Assembly (NCBI RefSeq): GCF_008831285.2
Contig: NC_045144.1
Span: 6,472,575 to 6,493,175, forward strand
Length of the DNA: 20,601 nt
DNA from: Nymphaea colorata
Taxonomy: Eukaryota > Streptophyta > Magnoliopsida > Nymphaeales > Nymphaeaceae
Direction: 5' to 3'
Below are positions 18,483 to 20,601 of the stretch, in pieces; position 1 is the first letter of the stretch; every line of letters starts with the position of its first letter. Both the position numbers and the translations under genes were made by a program. The notes under the pieces are model-generated. The model made no database searches. It was given only the letters and a program-made list of their open reading frames with translations, and was not told the DNA's origin.

Positions 18483-20601
18483 CTGAAATGGCAAGTAACT
18501 TCAGAAGCATAGGCTTAAAATATCCTAGATGATAACTGATGTAGCTTAAGGCAAGGCAAGCAACAAATCAGACAAATACACAATAAATTCATTGGAGGAC
18601 ATGTTAGTATGATTTTAGAGGATCTCGAGTAAAAAATACAAAATGGATGCCAAATAAGGTACTGAATGTCTTTGTTTCTAAAACTAACTTGGAAAGCCAC
18701 ATGAAATGGTGATAAATAACCTCTTGGTAATTTTTGCACCTAAAAAGAAAGAAGTTTCTGCTTGAAAAAAACTCCTTAAATGATGTCAAAATTTTGACAA
18801 GATCCTTCCTCTACTTGTCCTATTCCTTTATGCAACAGTTCCTTCTGAATGAGAAAAAAAAAATGAATACACACTTTGGTTCTGAACAGGCTTACAACCT
18901 AATTTAAAGCTTCTCCCCAAGGCTCCCATTTTTTAAAATCCCAGGTGTCTTGGTGTCAATTTAAATGCAACACCTAACCATGAATAGATAGTTTACCCTT
19001 AAGATGAGGAGAAGCAAGAGAAAAAAAAGAAACTTCTGAAGACCTTCAAGTTGTCAGAGTCATCAACTTTGACTAGAACTCTGTACTAGAGAATTCTTTC
19101 CTAGAACACTAGATGGTGCACGACTGATCGAGTACAAAGCCAAGCCAGATGGTTCAACTTTCAACCTACTACATTCTTGGCATATTTCCCATAAATCAAC
19201 AAGGCAATGCCTAACTTTGGACCCCAAAATTCAGTATACATTTCCAGAAAGTTAAAGCATGTCCTAAACCATCCAAATGTAGTAAAGTATGTCTTCAGTA
19301 GAAATTTTTTTTAAACAACCTTGTAAATTTTTTTTTTCTCAAACATCAGAGAGACAACATTAATAAGATTTTTCATAATGTTAACCAAACGATAATTGAG
19401 ATCTATGAACAAGATATTGTGATGAGGAAATAATACTATACAAATAATTGTCACCAAATAGTCAATGAATCTCTTTAGCTTTCAACATTGGTATTCTCAA
19501 TTACTATTCTGTGAACATTAGCACAACGAGTACACTAAATTAGAAATAAAAATACCATGATTTAGATTTCGCATAACCATAATGAGCAAAGTAACAAAAA
19601 GGAAAATAGCAAAAGGACAAACAAGACAGTCAGCAAAGAATGTCCAACACTTCAACAACTAAGATATTTTATTAGCTGAATATGCACATTAAATGCCTTC
19701 AAAGTTTTCTCTAATGTTCTAAACAAAGTTGGATTCGGTTAAACTTGTCAAGTCTAGAGCTGCAACTGCCTTTGCTAGGTGTGCATAAGAATATTGATCA
19801 AGGGATGCCCTATCCAAAACCACTAAATATGAACGAACAATTTCAGAATAATTTTTTGAAAATTGACTCACCCCAATTTTGAAATGTAGGATGTGGGGAT
19901 GGGACTCATTTTGTTGGTACAAGGATGGCAATTCTCAGCACCTTTACTAGGGTAACCAAACCAATGATCAAATGTTTTACTAAGCATAAGTAATCATAGC
20001 AAAAAGACCCATCTTGTCAAAACTCGCATTAGAGTGATGATCAAGTTGGTTGTTCTGCCTATTTTGATTGAGGTTGCAGTGGAATTGCCTTGAGTCCTAC
20101 TTTTACAAGGCAACAGGAACATGCCCAAATTTGTTGAATGAATGTCATGGATGTGTAACTGTAGATAGACGTTCAAAAATGTGATGGTAGAATTAAGATA
20201 AGGCTTAGCATCCAAGGCGTAGACATTCCCTCATTATTGGACTAATGCCCCTTAGAATGAGTTTGAGCACCCAAATGACTCACGGAAGCTATTCTTAGCA
20301 TCTCCAATGAACTTCTAGAAACTATAAGGGAAGAAGGACTTTGCATAGCATGAAATTGGAGTTATGCATGTAGTAGGTATACAAGCTGTATAGGCCAGTT
20401 CCAAGATCCTAAGGCAAGGACTTGTTCCATACTATGCATTGATACCCAGTGCAAAAGAAGGTCATGAAGAAACCTCATAACGATACCACGCAATCTAAGT
20501 CTGGCATGATGCATGCATATCCATGGATGGCATGGACTGAAAATCATAAAATTGAAGGAAGTCATTGCATTTTTGCATCCCTTTCTTGAGCTCCAACAGG
20601 A
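18483..20601 (-). other. Upstream TEB intron, nothing recognised
   Basis: The exon at 18377-18482 starts with the last base of a split codon, so the preceding exon, coding for the residues before AGKS, must lie upstream. I looked for it on the minus strand to 20601 and did not see it. Several open frames of 60-74 codons resemble nothing known. The intron is therefore at least 2.1 kb long. Confidence 0.7.

Noticed and set aside
1-20601. CRISPR arrays, tRNA or rRNA genes, bacterial operons
   Set aside because: No spaced direct repeats or tRNA/rRNA folds were seen, and the window is clearly plant nuclear DNA.

Overview
The window is nuclear DNA of a flowering plant. It holds a split, many-exon gene on the minus strand with plant-type GT-AG introns, AT-rich intronic DNA with many microsatellites, and Ty1/copia retrotransposons primed by initiator tRNA-Met. 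Introns of 2 to 11 kb suggest a medium or large genome. I cannot name the species or order.

The only host gene I can support is the plant DNA polymerase theta orthologue TEBICHI (TEB/POLQ). Nine consecutive internal exons on the minus strand (18482 down to 465) encode 609 codons of the superfamily-2 helicase-like half. They run from the end of the Walker A motif (AGKS) through DELH, SAT, motif V and motif VI ([10 protein letters not shown]) into the domain that follows the helicase core. The N-terminal part lies beyond 20601, and the central and polymerase regions lie beyond position 1. Every junction fits GT-AG and the exons contain no stop, so the gene looks functional. Eight of the nine exons are multiples of three and begin and end in phase 0.

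Layout in plus coordinates: 1-464 intron; exon 465-671; a 2.45-kb intron holding a 207-bp TGTAACA...TGTTACA segment; a compact block of six exons from 3123 to 4701; an 11.29-kb intron (4702-15991); exon 15992-16186; a 1.9-kb intron; exons 18098-18298 and 18377-18482; then 18483-20601, intronic with nothing recognised.

The giant intron is swollen by retrotransposons lying antisense to the gene. At 6541-11701 sits an apparently complete 5161-bp copia element. Its two 278-bp LTRs differ at only six positions. It has a PBS, a PPT and one unbroken 1432-residue Gag-PR-IN-RT-RNaseH polyprotein with all catalytic residues present. Downstream, at about 11988-14165, is an old, stop-ridden copia relic in the same orientation. 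A PBS-like site after a possible LTR end at 5774 suggests that the young element may have landed inside this older one.

I found no new biological system. The most notable points are the probably autonomous young copia inside a DNA-repair gene, the ORF-PPT-LTR overlap, the paired LTR stem-loops (one broken in only one LTR), the run of frame-preserving exons and the possible nesting.
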